This document shows, one piece after another, positions 1 through 7,429 of a stretch of 23,705 bases of DNA. Within the stretch, counting starts at the first letter, position 1; the number at the start of each line of letters is the position of its first letter. Position numbers and translations under genes: made by a program. A model generated the notes under the pieces. That model worked only from the letters and a program-made list of their open reading frames with translations. It had not been told where the DNA came from and searched no databases. Origin of the DNA: a virus; the IMG/VR virus record IMGVR_UViG_3300048999_000098, positions 1 to 23,705 of that record. One strand, written 5' to 3'.

Positions 1-822
1 CCAGACTATGAGCATTTGATGAATGTGGCTATAGATTACCAGGACGGTTTGCCGGTTACTGAAGTGGCGTTACTTACAGCAGGTGTGGATATTCAGAAGA
101 ACCGTATTGAGGTTGAGGTATTGGGATGGGCTAAGGATCATCAAAAGTACTCTATTGACTACAATGTTATTGAAGGCAATACCGATGATCCTGAAGTGTG
201 GGGCAAACTTGCTGTTTACCTTGAAGGTGATTTTTTAAGGCCGGACGGCGCAATGATGAATATATCCTACTCCTGTATTGATAGCGGGTATCTCGCCAAT
301 ATTGTGTATGAATTTTGTGAGCGATTTGGATCGTCGCGCTGCTGCCCGATAAAAGGATCGGATACACAGCGGTTAATTGTCGGTCCCGCCAAGGCTACCG
401 ACTATACCAAATCCGGGTCAAAGAAGGCTGGTACAGCCATGTTGAGGACGTTGGGTGTATCTATATTGAAAGAGCAGATATTTTCAAGCCTGAAGCTAAG
501 AATACCTAAAGACGGTCCCCTTGCTGGCGTTGTGCCTACCGGTTATTGCTGGTTTCCTAAAGATAGGAGTGTGTATTATTTCAAGGGCCTTTGCTCTGAA
601 ATTTTCAGGATACACCAGGGTCGTGAGCAGTGGGTTAAGGTTGTGGAGCGAAATGAGCCGTTAGACTTACGCGTATACGCTTATGCTGCGGGGCAGATAG
701 TCGGCGTAACACGTAAGGAAAATGAGTGGTTTGATGACCAGATTGCAAAGTTTGTCCCCGAAAGGAAAATTTACACGGCGACACCTGTTAGGGAACGCCG
801 GAAAAGTGATTTTTGGGGATAG
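1..822 (+). CDS. Phage terminase large subunit, GpA family, C-terminal part (5' end outside window)
   Basis: The frame is open to the left edge, so this is only the C-terminal ~273 residues, which correspond to the nuclease half of a lambda gpA-type terminase. In that family the N-terminal ATPase drives DNA into the prohead and this domain cuts the concatemer. Family-like landmarks are a TAGVDIQKNRIEVEVLGW strand, where the Asp is a likely metal ligand, followed by DDPEVWGKL, a central CIDSGY Asp, and a C-terminal RNEPLDLRVYAYAA segment that resembles the conserved helix of GpA nucleases. It ends in a basic stretch and a final Trp-Gly. The gpW-like connector, portal and capsid genes follow, the usual lambda/P2-like head order. 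The TTG/ATG codons near base 16 are internal and not the start. The family call is confident; endonuclease activity is inferred. Confidence 0.92.
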   Translation, partial: PDYEHLMNVAIDYQDGLPVTEVALLTAGVDIQKNRIEVEVLGWAKDHQKYSIDYNVIEGNTDDPEVWGKLAVYLEGDFLRPDGAMMNISYSCIDSGYLANIVYEFCERFGSSRCCPIKGSDTQRLIVGPAKATDYTKSGSKKAGTAMLRTLGVSILKEQIFSSLKLRIPKDGPLAGVVPTGYCWFPKDRSVYYFKGLCSEIFRIHQGREQWVKVVERNEPLDLRVYAYAAGQIVGVTRKENEWFDDQIAKFVPERKIYTATPVRERRKSDFWG

Positions 823-838
823 ATTTTAGTACCTAGTC

Positions 839-862
839 GCAAGTATCAAGTAGCAAGTATAT
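839..862 (+). repeat. Short AGTATCA/AGTAGCA-type 7-bp repeat
   Basis: About three degenerate 7-bp units (AAGTATC, AAGTAGC, AAGTATA) lie just after the terminase stop and before the first late-promoter element. The same word forms larger arrays near 7240-7356 and 7541-7570. It has no coding potential. Confidence 0.5.
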
Positions 863-880
863 AGAAAACTAAACTATTAA

Positions 881-925
881 TTTGTGAAATTATGTATACT
901 TTTTGTGAAATTATGTGTATATTTG
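881..925 (+). promoter_or_regulatory. Late-type promoter 1: two 21-bp-spaced GTGAAATTATGT repeats plus TATATTTG box
   Basis: Two copies of GTGAAATTATGT start at 884 and 905, exactly 21 bp apart, with GTATAC in between. A TATATTTG box, matching the Bacteroidota -7 consensus TAnnTTTG, sits at 918-925. There is no TTTG at the usual -33 distance, and the repeats occupy that space, which suggests dependence on an activator. The next gene is the gpW-like connector at 989. The same arrangement recurs at 4693-4758 and 7485-7528. The role as a promoter is inferred from this recurrence and the -7 match. Confidence 0.65.
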
Positions 926-988
926 ATTTCTTTATTTCGGATGTCGGATGTTCGATTTCGAATTTTAAAATTAACCTGCTTTAATACT

Positions 989-1201
989 ATGGCATTTGTA
1001 CAGGCTGATTTAGATGCAATTAATACGGCTATTGCCAGCGGTGCCCGTGAAGTGCAATATGCTGATAAAAAAGTTATATACACTTCTTTAAATGATTTGA
1101 TCAGGGCGCGTGTTACTATCATGTCTGAATTAAATCCAACTGTCCGTAACACGCGGACACATGGGGTTTATTTTAAAAATAGGGGGTTTTGTGAGGAATA
1201 A
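989..1201 (+). CDS. gpW-like head-tail joining protein
   Basis: A protein of 70 residues beginning MAFVQADLDAINTAIASGA. The pattern of an Asp-Leu-Asp-Ala-Ile helix, then a GAREVQYADKKVIYTSL beta hairpin, then an LNDLIRARVTIM helix is typical of lambda gpW-type connectors. These bind the portal vertex after packaging and allow tail attachment. Its position right after the terminase fits. The frame stays open upstream to 884, but that stretch overlaps the promoter element and does not look like protein, so ATG 989 is preferred. The last ~18 residues (from about RNTRTHG) look unlike the family. The TAA stop is shared with the first base of an AGTCGGA repeat array, so the C-terminus may have been reshaped when the repeat arrived. 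Confidence 0.8.
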   Translation: MAFVQADLDAINTAIASGAREVQYADKKVIYTSLNDLIRARVTIMSELNPTVRNTRTHGVYFKNRGFCEE

Positions 1202-1242
1202 GTCGGAAGTCGGAAGTCGGAAGTCAGAAGTCGGAAGTCAGA
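1201..1242 (+). repeat. AGTCGGA/AGTCAGA heptamer tandem array, six units
   Basis: Six uninterrupted 7-bp units (AGTCGGA x3, AGTCAGA, AGTCGGA, AGTCAGA). The array begins on the last base of the gpW-like stop codon and ends 38 bp before the preferred start of the next gene. Related arrays lie at 1405-1432, 4654-4681 and around 13795-13823. Confidence 0.9.
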
Positions 1243-1280
1243 AACTTGCTAAGGATTTTGTTGGCGAAGGGGTTGACTTA

Positions 1281-2576
1281 ATGTATTATAAGCGTATGAC
1301 GTCTATGTCTGCCGCTAAGTTGATTACTGATAGGGAAGGTGGTGAATGGAGTTTGGCGTCCTTTAGACAGAGGATAGCAAAGGAGTTTAAGAAGTCGTTT
1401 AAGAAGTCGGAAGTCAGAAGTCAGAAGTCGGAAACTATAGAAACCATAGAAAAAACACACCCCAACCCCTCTCAAGAGGGGAAGAAAAATAAAAACGAGG
1501 CTAAACCTTTTGAGGCTTCGGCTTGGAATTTTGAGACGGGTAAAATGATGGGGATTGAGGAATATTGTATTAAGTACAATCTTCCTATTGATAATGTGAT
1601 CAGTTATAAACTGGTTACTCATACTGGCACTCCGTTTTACAATACCCTGTTTAAGGATGTTTTTCAGAGTTTTGAGGTTATCTCAAATGAATTTTTAGAG
1701 GAAACAATTTCAAGGCTTGCTAAACCTGCAATACCTGCTTATATACGTGATTTTACGTCGAATTTAGAATGGTTCGACCGCTTGGTTTATACCGACGCTC
1801 ATATCGGCATGGATACCGACAAGGATGGTATTGCCATGTATGCAAGTCCGTGGAATAAATCGGTGCAGCTCAATCGCGCCAAGCTAATGGCCGAAGAAGT
1901 TATATTAAACCGAAAGGGTTCTGTTTTATTTATTGATGAATTGGGCGATTTTATGGACGGGTGGAACGGGTACACTGTTCGCCAGGGTCATACCTTGCCG
2001 CAAAACATGGGTAATGAGCAGGCTTTTGATGCAGGTATATCATTTAAAATGTGCCTGATTGATAGTTTGATGCCTTATTTTGATAGACTTGTTTTTCATA
2101 ATATCTGCAATGATAATCATTCCGGATCATTTGGCTACGTGGTTAATTCTGCTGTAAAACAGATTTGTGAGGCCAAGTACGGCGACCATATTGAAATTAC
2201 CAACCACAGGCAATTTATCAACTATTACACTGTTGGCAAACATGCTTTTGTAAATACGCACGGCAAGGACGGAAAAAACCTAAAATTCGGGTTTAAGCCA
2301 CAGCTTGATACCAAGCAGATTGAAAAGATAGATGCCTTTTTAAAACATAACAAAATTTACGCCCAGGCTGAATTTATTGAGTTTTCAAAAGGCGACAGTC
2401 ACCAGATGTTGCTTGATTACTGCACCAGCGATGATTTTGATTATTTCAATTACCCGGCGTTTTCTCCGGCGAGCGAGTGGGTGCAGACGAATTTTAAAAA
2501 GAGCCGCAGCGGTTTTGTTCTGCAAAATGTGATGTATAACGAAAATGTTAAAGTGGTTAAGCCGGTGTGGTTTTGA
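1281..2576 (+). CDS. Putative calcineurin-like metallophosphoesterase with N-terminal HTH-like segment
   Basis: The C-terminal two thirds carries the metallophosphoesterase motifs in order (numbering from ATG 1281): D172-x-H174 in YTDAHIG, G-D223-x-x-D226 in ELGDFMDG, N279-H280 in NDNHSG, and His327 in NTHGKD, with His374 in GDSHQ as a further candidate ligand. Such enzymes use two metals to cleave phosphodiesters or phosphomonoesters. Residues 1-36 (MSAAKLITDREGGEW then SLASFRQRIAKEF) look like a small DNA-binding or HTH segment. The segment after it is encoded by an AGTCGGA array and a CCCCTCTCAAGAGGGG palindrome, so it is probably a tolerated linker. An earlier in-frame ATG at 1161 would overlap gpW by 41 bp and translate another repeat array. 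ATG 1281 is preferred because GAAGGGG lies about 9 nt upstream. The substrate is unknown; location in the packaging block suggests nucleic acid. Confidence 0.72.
   Translation: MYYKRMTSMSAAKLITDREGGEWSLASFRQRIAKEFKKSFKKSEVRSQKSETIETIEKTHPNPSQEGKKNKNEAKPFEASAWNFETGKMMGIEEYCIKYNLPIDNVISYKLVTHTGTPFYNTLFKDVFQSFEVISNEFLEETISRLAKPAIPAYIRDFTSNLEWFDRLVYTDAHIGMDTDKDGIAMYASPWNKSVQLNRAKLMAEEVILNRKGSVLFIDELGDFMDGWNGYTVRQGHTLPQNMGNEQAFDAGISFKMCLIDSLMPYFDRLVFHNICNDNHSGSFGYVVNSAVKQICEAKYGDHIEITNHRQFINYYTVGKHAFVNTHGKDGKNLKFGFKPQLDTKQIEKIDAFLKHNKIYAQAEFIEFSKGDSHQMLLDYCTSDDFDYFNYPAFSPASEWVQTNFKKSRSGFVLQNVMYNENVKVVKPVWF
1405..1432 (+). repeat. Coding AGTCGGA/AGTCAGA heptamer array inside the phosphoesterase gene
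   Basis: Four 7-bp units inside the reading frame, translated as a KSEVRSQKSE-like stretch. They are preceded by partial copies (GAAGTCG at about 1391 and 1403). The sequence matches the intergenic array at 1201-1242, so a normally intergenic repeat has become a protein linker. Confidence 0.85.
1466..1481. repeat. GC-rich palindrome CCCCTCT-CA-AGAGGGG, coding
   Basis: A perfect 7-bp stem with a 2-nt loop, translated as part of THPNPSQEGK. It directly follows the coding heptamer array and resembles the intergenic GC-rich palindromes elsewhere in the window. Confidence 0.75.
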
Positions 2577-2580
2577 ATTA

Positions 2581-2622
2581 GTCATTGGTCATTAGTCATT
2601 GGTCATTGGTCATTAGTCATTA
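2581..2622 (+). repeat. GTCATTA/GTCATTG heptamer array, six units
   Basis: Six 7-bp units between the phosphoesterase stop (2576) and the diphosphohydrolase start (2636). It belongs to the same family as the arrays at 7955, 18252 and 21486. Confidence 0.92.
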
Positions 2623-2635
2623 GTTAATAATAAAA

Positions 2636-3043
2636 ATGAATACACAACCATTAAACGATATAACCACCGATCCTCCAAATGGAGGCTCTGGTGTACCTGA
2701 TAAACCAAAAGGACTAAGATATAACACTGGCAAGGCTAAATGGTCGCTGATCGACTTCCCTTCGCTGGAGCCGATGGTTAGGGTTATGGAGTATGGGGCT
2801 GGTAAATACGCGCCTCATAACTGGAAAAAAGGCATGTCACATACTGAAATTGCAGAATGTTTGATGCGGCACCTGTTTGCCTACTTAAATGGTGAAGATA
2901 CTGACCCGGAAAGCGGCGAAAGTCATGTAGGGCACATTCAATGCAACGCTATGTTTTTGCAATACAATATTAAAAATCATCCTGAATTGGATGATAGATA
3001 TGCCTCACCTAACCTCTCCAAAGGAGAGGAATTAGAAAAGTGA
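2636..3043 (+). CDS. dATP/dGTP diphosphohydrolase N-terminal domain family (DUF5664-like)
   Basis: A protein of 135 residues. The core from about residue 27 (LRYNTGKAKWSLIDFPSLEP, then VMEYGAGKYAPHNWKKG, then LMRHLFAYLNGEDTDPESGE and SHVGHIQCNAMFL) matches my memory of the phage family annotated dATP/dGTP diphosphohydrolase N-terminal domain. Conserved features are the RH pair, the GEDxDPESG acidic loop and the final SHxxH-x-CN helix. Such all-helical, MazG-like enzymes hydrolyse (d)NTPs and occur in phages that adjust the host nucleotide pool. The N-terminal PPNGGSG stretch and the C-terminal ASPNLSKGEELEK tail are encoded by GC-rich palindromes and are probably repeat-derived additions. The gene ends 4 bp before the portal start. 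The family call is good; the substrate is not shown here. Confidence 0.78.
   Translation: MNTQPLNDITTDPPNGGSGVPDKPKGLRYNTGKAKWSLIDFPSLEPMVRVMEYGAGKYAPHNWKKGMSHTEIAECLMRHLFAYLNGEDTDPESGESHVGHIQCNAMFLQYNIKNHPELDDRYASPNLSKGEELEK
3013..3029. repeat. GC-rich palindrome CCTCTCC-AAA-GGAGAGG, coding
   Basis: A perfect 7-bp stem with an AAA loop, preceded by CCTCACCTAA as in the intergenic copies at 14552, 20281 and 23553. Here it lies inside the reading frame and encodes the NLSKGEE part of the C-terminus of the diphosphohydrolase-family protein. Confidence 0.88.
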
Positions 3044-3047
3044 AACA

Positions 3048-4685
3048 ATGAGTAAAAATATAAATGTTTTTGAGCGGAGTATCGCATTATTATCACCTGC
3101 TTGGGCGGCGTCGCGCGCTGCGGACAGGATGCGGTTTGATATTTTAACCAATAGTAATTCCAGGTCGTATGATGCTGGAAGGAACTATAGAAATCCTGGC
3201 TGGAACACACACAATGCGTCGTCTGCAAATAGTGAGATTGGGCCAGATTTAGTTTGGCTACGTGGTAAATCAAGTGATTTAGTGCGAAATAATCCATTTG
3301 CTAAGAAAGCTGTGCAAGTTATAACTACCAATGTGGTAGGTACTGGAATTAGAGCTTCAATAAGAAAAAAAGCACTTGTAAAAGCCCAGGAAACTAAATT
3401 AATGACTGCCTGGCGAAATTGGGCAGAAACTACAGACTGTGATTTTAATGGTCAAAAAACATTTTATGGGCTACAGGCATTGGGCTGGAAAGCTTCTGTA
3501 GAGCGTGGTGATGCTTTTTTTCGTATTATACGCCAAAGAGCAACCAGAGGCGTACAATTAACCGTTCCTATAAAATTACAGTTATTAGAAGCCGATTACC
3601 TGGATCATCAACGTGATGGTGAAATATTCGCCAATGGTAATTACTGCGTTATGGGTATTGAGTTTGACGGCAATACGCATCAGCGTGTTGCTTATTGGAT
3701 GTATAAGAAACACCCAAACGATATGTTACCGATCAATGTAGATACGTTAATGTCGGTGCGTATACCAGCCAACGAAATTATACATTGGTATGAAATTTTG
3801 CGCCCCGGTCAAGTAAGGGGCATACCACATGGTGTAGCTTCATTCCTGACTATAAAAGACCTGGACGATTACGCCGATGCCCAACTAAAACGCCAAAAGA
3901 TAGCTGCAAGCTTTGCTGCCTTTATAAAGAAAACAGAACCAGGGTTTGCTGATCAATATGACCAACAATCTGCTGCTTATAATAAAGCAAATAAAACAGT
4001 ACCTAATCTACATGAAAAAATAGAACCTGGAGCTATTGAGTATCTTTTACCTGGCGAAGATGTAACATTTGCTAACCCTCCGGGCACCACTGGCTATGAT
4101 GAATATACTACAGGTGTAATACGCTCTATTGCTTGCGGATACCTGGTTACTTACGAAAGCATTTCAGGCGATTACAGCAAGACTAATTTTAGCAGTGGTC
4201 GCTTAGGTTTTATCGAAGCTAATAAGCAGGTTGGCGACTGGCAATCAAACACAGTTATCCCCATGATGCTGCATCCTGTTTGGAAACATTTTTTCAAATC
4301 GGCTACTTTGGCAGGATTATATTCAGGCCCATTCATTGCGCCGGACTGGACAGCGCCTAAGCGGGATATGATTGACCCGTATAAAGAAGCCAAAGGATAT
4401 GGCGAATTGTTACGGATGGGTGTGGTAACCAAAGCGGAGATCATAAGAGAGTTTGGCGACGATCCCGAACGTGTTTTTGCAGAGATTGACGCAGAGCAAA
4501 AAGAAGCTGACGCAGCAGGAATGATGCTGTTGAGCGACCCTAAGTGGGACCCTACCAGGGTTAATTTTGGGAAAGATGTTTACTTGCAGACCAAGACACC
4601 TGTTGCGCCTGTGGCTAATCCTGCTGGAGATAAGCCAGTGAAGGTGAAAAAGAAGTCGGAAGTCCGAGGTCAGAAGTCAGAATGA
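3048..4685 (+). CDS. Phage portal protein, lambda family
   Basis: A protein of 545 residues, normal for lambda-type portals, which form the dodecameric ring through which DNA enters and leaves the capsid. Recognisable features are an N-terminal YDAGRNYRNPGW segment, the LRGKSSDLVRNNPFAKKAV helix followed by TNVVGTGI, ERGDAFFRIIRQ, the EIIHWYEILRPGQVRGIPHG crown/stem segment and DLDDYADAQLKRQKIAA. The stem-like region continues with NFSSGRLGFIEANKQ. The last ~15 residues (KKKSEVRGQKSE) are encoded by an AGTCGGA-type array, so the C-terminus is repeat-derived. It is followed directly by late-type promoter 2. Confidence 0.95.
   Translation: MSKNINVFERSIALLSPAWAASRAADRMRFDILTNSNSRSYDAGRNYRNPGWNTHNASSANSEIGPDLVWLRGKSSDLVRNNPFAKKAVQVITTNVVGTGIRASIRKKALVKAQETKLMTAWRNWAETTDCDFNGQKTFYGLQALGWKASVERGDAFFRIIRQRATRGVQLTVPIKLQLLEADYLDHQRDGEIFANGNYCVMGIEFDGNTHQRVAYWMYKKHPNDMLPINVDTLMSVRIPANEIIHWYEILRPGQVRGIPHGVASFLTIKDLDDYADAQLKRQKIAASFAAFIKKTEPGFADQYDQQSAAYNKANKTVPNLHEKIEPGAIEYLLPGEDVTFANPPGTTGYDEYTTGVIRSIACGYLVTYESISGDYSKTNFSSGRLGFIEANKQVGDWQSNTVIPMMLHPVWKHFFKSATLAGLYSGPFIAPDWTAPKRDMIDPYKEAKGYGELLRMGVVTKAEIIREFGDDPERVFAEIDAEQKEADAAGMMLLSDPKWDPTRVNFGKDVYLQTKTPVAPVANPAGDKPVKVKKKSEVRGQKSE
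4654..4681 (+). repeat. Coding AGTCGGA-type heptamer array at the portal 3' end
   Basis: Four degenerate units (AGTCGGA, AGTCCGA, GGTCAGA, AGTCAGA) translated as the C-terminal SEVRGQKSE of the portal. The stop codon lies just past the array. Confidence 0.85.
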
Positions 4686-4692
4686 TTATTTA

Positions 4693-4758
4693 TTTGTGAA
4701 ATTTTGTATACTTATTGTGAAATAATGTATACTTTTTGTGAAATAATGTGTATATTTG
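4693..4758 (+). promoter_or_regulatory. Late-type promoter 2: three 21-bp-spaced GTGAAA repeats plus TATATTTG box
   Basis: Copies of GTGAAAT(T/A)(T/A)TGT start at 4696, 4717 and 4738, each exactly 21 bp after the last, with GTATAC in both spacers. A TATATTTG box lies at 4751-4758, 13 nt from the last repeat, the same offset as in promoters 1 and 3. The protease/capsid ATG at 4771 is only 12 nt beyond the box, so the transcript would have almost no leader. This is the richest copy and precedes the most abundant virion protein, which fits activator binding at multiple sites. Direction and activation are inferred. Confidence 0.7.
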
Positions 4759-4770
4759 TTTTCTTATAAT

Positions 4771-6810
4771 ATGGAACCAGGCGAGAACAAAGAAGTAATT
4801 GTAGATAACAATGCAACTGAATCATTAGTGTGGTGCAGGGCCTTGATAGACAATACTACATTTAACGTTGAAACAAACAGCGTTGATGTTATTGCCGCTA
4901 CAGATACGCCATGTTTAGCTATTGATCCGTCTGACGGAAGTTTATTTAACCAGATACTATCATTTGATCCGTCTCATGTTCGCATGGCGAGGATACAGGC
5001 TGGTGGTCCGGTTCTGGATAACCACAATAGCAAGGGTAGTATACGGGATATACAGCTTGGGGTTGTTGAAAATGCAAGAATTGAAGGCGGTAAATTATTA
5101 GCCTCTTTGCGATTTTCAAAAAGACCTGATTTAGTGCCTTTTGTGAACGATGTTAAGGATGGTATAATCAAAGGAATAAGTACACGTTTTCGTGTTTATC
5201 TATACCGGGATATTACATTGCCTACTGACACCCATCGCACCCTGCTTGCAATAGATTGGGAGCCGATTGAAATATCGGCTACGCCAATACCGGAAGACTT
5301 TAAGTCAACCATTCGATTGATGGGGGATATTGAAGATGTTGTAACGGTTGAGAATACTGAAGAAATTATAGTTGCATCCGAAACTGAAAGATCATTAATT
5401 GATAAATCAAAAACAATAATTATTAAAATGGAAGAAACCGAGGCTGAAAAAGCAATCAGATTAGACGCCGAGAAAGCCGGGCGCACAATCGTAGTAAATG
5501 AAGAACGGGTGCGTTCTCTGGCTATCATAGAGGCCGCCAATTCTGTTGGCTTAGAGCCGGAGTTTGCTACAGAACATGTAAAGTTAGGCACTACGCTTGA
5601 TACTTTTCGTTCATTGGTAATTAATAAAGTTGCTGAAAAGCAAAAAGAAACTGATTTAAACCCGCATAATGTAGCGGCTATTAAGGTTGGTGCCGACAAA
5701 ACTAAAGAAGGACGCGTATTGGCGCTTGAAGAAGCTATAACTATCCGTTCTTTTGGTGTTGAAACACTTGGCAAAGACGGCCCGAAAACAGAGTATGGTA
5801 AACGTGTCGCCAATGGTGGCCGCGCTCCGCGTCTTTCTGATTTTGGTGTTTTCTCCTTGGAAACGAGCGGTGTAGATGCTTCCCGTTTTGATGAAGGCGA
5901 AATATTTGCCCGTTCAATGGCTACCGGCGATTTTCCTATTACGTTAGCTAATGTGATGAATAAAAATCTTCGCCAGCGTTATCAGCAAGCAGAACCGCAG
6001 TGGAAAAAGTTTGCTAAGAAAGTAACTGCAAAAGATTTCAAAAAGATATTTAGCGTACAGGTTGATGGTAATCAATTACCTGGTAAACTTACTGAAAAGG
6101 GCGAATATCCTAACGTGTCATTCAAAGAGGCTGGCGACAGTTTCGCGCTTGATACTTACGGTTTAACCTTCAGTATGAGCCGCCAATTGTTTATCAATGA
6201 CGATTTAGGCGCGTTTGAAAAGTTTGCTCCGCTTGTATCTGACGGATTTATCTATAACCAAACACAGCTTGTGTATAACGCCTTGTTAGGTGCTGGTGGC
6301 TCTGGTTTAGGCCGTGTGATTGGCGAAGATAATAAAACATTATTTCACGCGGCGCACAATAACCTTGTGGCCGTAGGTGCTGGTGGCCCACCATCTATAG
6401 CAGCTTTCACCGCTGCTCAAATAGCTATGCGTCGCCAAAAAACACTTTCAGGCAGGATAATGAATGCTAACAAGCCTAAATTCCTTGTCGTTCCTCCTGA
6501 ATTAGAGGTTGCAGCAAAAACAATACTTCACGGTATTATTGTTGCTAACCAGGTATCAAATGTTAACACTTTCACAGGCCAGTACGATATATTAGTTGAG
6601 GATTTCTTTACTAACACAACCGCATGGTTACTGGTTGCTGATCCAGGTCGTGTTGAAAGCGTTAAATATGCTACCCTTGACGGACAGGAGGGTATCTTCA
6701 CTGAACAATGGTGGGAGCCTGGAAAAGATTGCTGGAAAATGAAGTCAAGGAATGATTTCAGCGCAACCGCTGAAGAGTTCCGCGGGGTATATCAGAATGC
6801 TGGTATATAA
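4771..6810 (+). CDS. Prohead protease / major capsid protein fusion (HK97 fold, gpT-like capsid)
   Basis: A protein of 679 residues from ATG 4771; the frame runs 5 codons further upstream, but that part lies inside the promoter. Residues ~40-200 resemble HK97-type prohead protease: likely catalytic His85 in LDNHN and Ser137 in GIIKGISTRF, then WEPIEISATPIPED. Residues ~215-320 are charged and helical (EAEKAIRLDAEKAG and onward) and probably serve as an internal scaffold. From about residue 370 it is a Mu gpT-like major capsid protein: ITLANVMNKNLRQRYQQ, KKFAKKVTAKDFKKI, FSMSRQLFINDDLGAFEKFA, and a C-terminal AEEFRGVYQNAG. A self-cleaving protease-scaffold-capsid polyprotein replaces separate genes. 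The cleavage site is not visible by eye. Confidence 0.93.
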   Translation: MEPGENKEVIVDNNATESLVWCRALIDNTTFNVETNSVDVIAATDTPCLAIDPSDGSLFNQILSFDPSHVRMARIQAGGPVLDNHNSKGSIRDIQLGVVENARIEGGKLLASLRFSKRPDLVPFVNDVKDGIIKGISTRFRVYLYRDITLPTDTHRTLLAIDWEPIEISATPIPEDFKSTIRLMGDIEDVVTVENTEEIIVASETERSLIDKSKTIIIKMEETEAEKAIRLDAEKAGRTIVVNEERVRSLAIIEAANSVGLEPEFATEHVKLGTTLDTFRSLVINKVAEKQKETDLNPHNVAAIKVGADKTKEGRVLALEEAITIRSFGVETLGKDGPKTEYGKRVANGGRAPRLSDFGVFSLETSGVDASRFDEGEIFARSMATGDFPITLANVMNKNLRQRYQQAEPQWKKFAKKVTAKDFKKIFSVQVDGNQLPGKLTEKGEYPNVSFKEAGDSFALDTYGLTFSMSRQLFINDDLGAFEKFAPLVSDGFIYNQTQLVYNALLGAGGSGLGRVIGEDNKTLFHAAHNNLVAVGAGGPPSIAAFTAAQIAMRRQKTLSGRIMNANKPKFLVVPPELEVAAKTILHGIIVANQVSNVNTFTGQYDILVEDFFTNTTAWLLVADPGRVESVKYATLDGQEGIFTEQWWEPGKDCWKMKSRNDFSATAEEFRGVYQNAGI

Positions 6811-6829
6811 TTGTTGAAAAGTTTTAAGG

Positions 6830-6866
6830 TTGGAAAGTTGGAAGGTTAAATCTTGCAACTTTCCAA
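6830..6866. repeat. Hairpin between capsid and decoration genes
   Basis: A perfect 11-bp inverted repeat, TTGGAAAGTTG (6830-6840) and CAACTTTCCAA (6856-6866), with a 15-nt loop, built from GTTGGAAA-type repeat words. There is no T tract after it, so it is more likely an mRNA processing or stabilising hairpin than a terminator. Confidence 0.7.
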
Positions 6867-6903
6867 TATTTGTAACATAATATTAAAAAGGAGATTTTTA
6901 AAA

Positions 6904-7233
6904 ATGAAAAATTTAATTCAGGACGGGCGGTCGATAGATGTAACGCTTGCGGCAATTGCTGCGCCTGGTGACGTTGTTTTAGTTGGTGATGTTGTAGGTG
7001 TTGCTACTTCTGGTGGAATTATTGGAGATAAAGTAAACGTGCAGTTTGTTGGGGTATACGCTTTACCAAAAGCTATTACTGTTGCCTCCGGCATAGCGCA
7101 GGGCACTAAAGTTTATTGGGATAATGCCGCTAAACAAATCACCGCTACTGCCGGCGCTTTGAAATTTGCCGGTTATGTGTGGGCTGTGGCTGCCGATGCC
7201 GATACAACCGTGGCGGTTAGACTGTTGGGATAA
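6904..7233 (+). CDS. DUF2190 family capsid decoration/cement protein
   Basis: A protein of 109 residues beginning MKNLIQDGRSIDVTLAAIAA, with PGDVVLVGDVVGVA, a GVYALPKA strand, ASGIAQGTKVYWDNAAKQIT and a final VAVRLLG. This beta-rich pattern is typical of the DUF2190 family found directly downstream of Mu-like and lambda-like capsid genes, where it acts as a capsid cement or head-fibre base. The frame is open from 6853, but ATG 6904 is preferred because AAAAAGGAG (6885-6893) lies 10 nt upstream. That is an unusually good Shine-Dalgarno match for Bacteroidota and suggests strong translation. A terminator follows at 7398. Confidence 0.88.
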   Translation: MKNLIQDGRSIDVTLAAIAAPGDVVLVGDVVGVATSGGIIGDKVNVQFVGVYALPKAITVASGIAQGTKVYWDNAAKQITATAGALKFAGYVWAVAADADTTVAVRLLG

Positions 7234-7239
7234 TTATTA

Positions 7240-7356
7240 GTAGTTAGTATCAAGTATCAAGTATCAAGTACCGAGGCAAAAAACAAAGCCATTTAACACG
7301 TTAAGTATGTGTTGACACTTTAATACTTGCTACTTGATACTTACTACTTGCTACTT
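7240..7356. repeat. Facing AGTATCA-type heptamer arrays (long hairpin)
   Basis: AGTATCA units in forward orientation (about 7240-7271) face the complementary word ACTTGATACTTACTACTTGC (about 7321-7356), with ~50 bp between. The strands could pair over roughly 25-30 bp with mismatches. The intervening segment has a smaller imperfect AACAC/GTGTT dyad. It lies just upstream of the terminator. Confidence 0.7.
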
Positions 7357-7397
7357 AAAAAAAGATACTTGTTTTAATTTGGTTGTGCTGATGTGGG

Positions 7398-7429
7398 CGG
7401 GGTTGTATTTATACAATCCCGTTTTTTTT
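7398..7429 (+). terminator. Rho-independent terminator after the head genes
   Basis: The stem CGGGGTTGTA (7398-7407) and TACAATCCCG (7412-7421) forms 10 pairs including one G-T wobble, with a TTTA loop, followed by eight T residues. This is the clearest terminator in the window. It ends the portal/capsid/decoration transcript before promoter 3. Confidence 0.88.

Noticed and set aside
877-1152. 91-residue minus-strand frame across promoter 1 and the gpW-like gene
   Set aside because: Its C-terminal part (NFTKSIHNFTN) is just the translated operator repeats and it runs opposite to the well-supported gpW-like gene.
1161-1280. Upstream in-frame ATG 1161 as the phosphoesterase start
   Set aside because: It would overlap the gpW-like gene by 41 bp and translate a heptamer array. 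ATG 1281, with a GAAGGGG about 9 nt upstream, is more plausible, though 1161 is not excluded.
5196-5813. 205-residue open frame on the minus strand
   Set aside because: It lies entirely inside the protease/capsid fusion, is Ser/Thr/Val-rich without family features and has no promoter. It is a shadow of the plus-strand gene.
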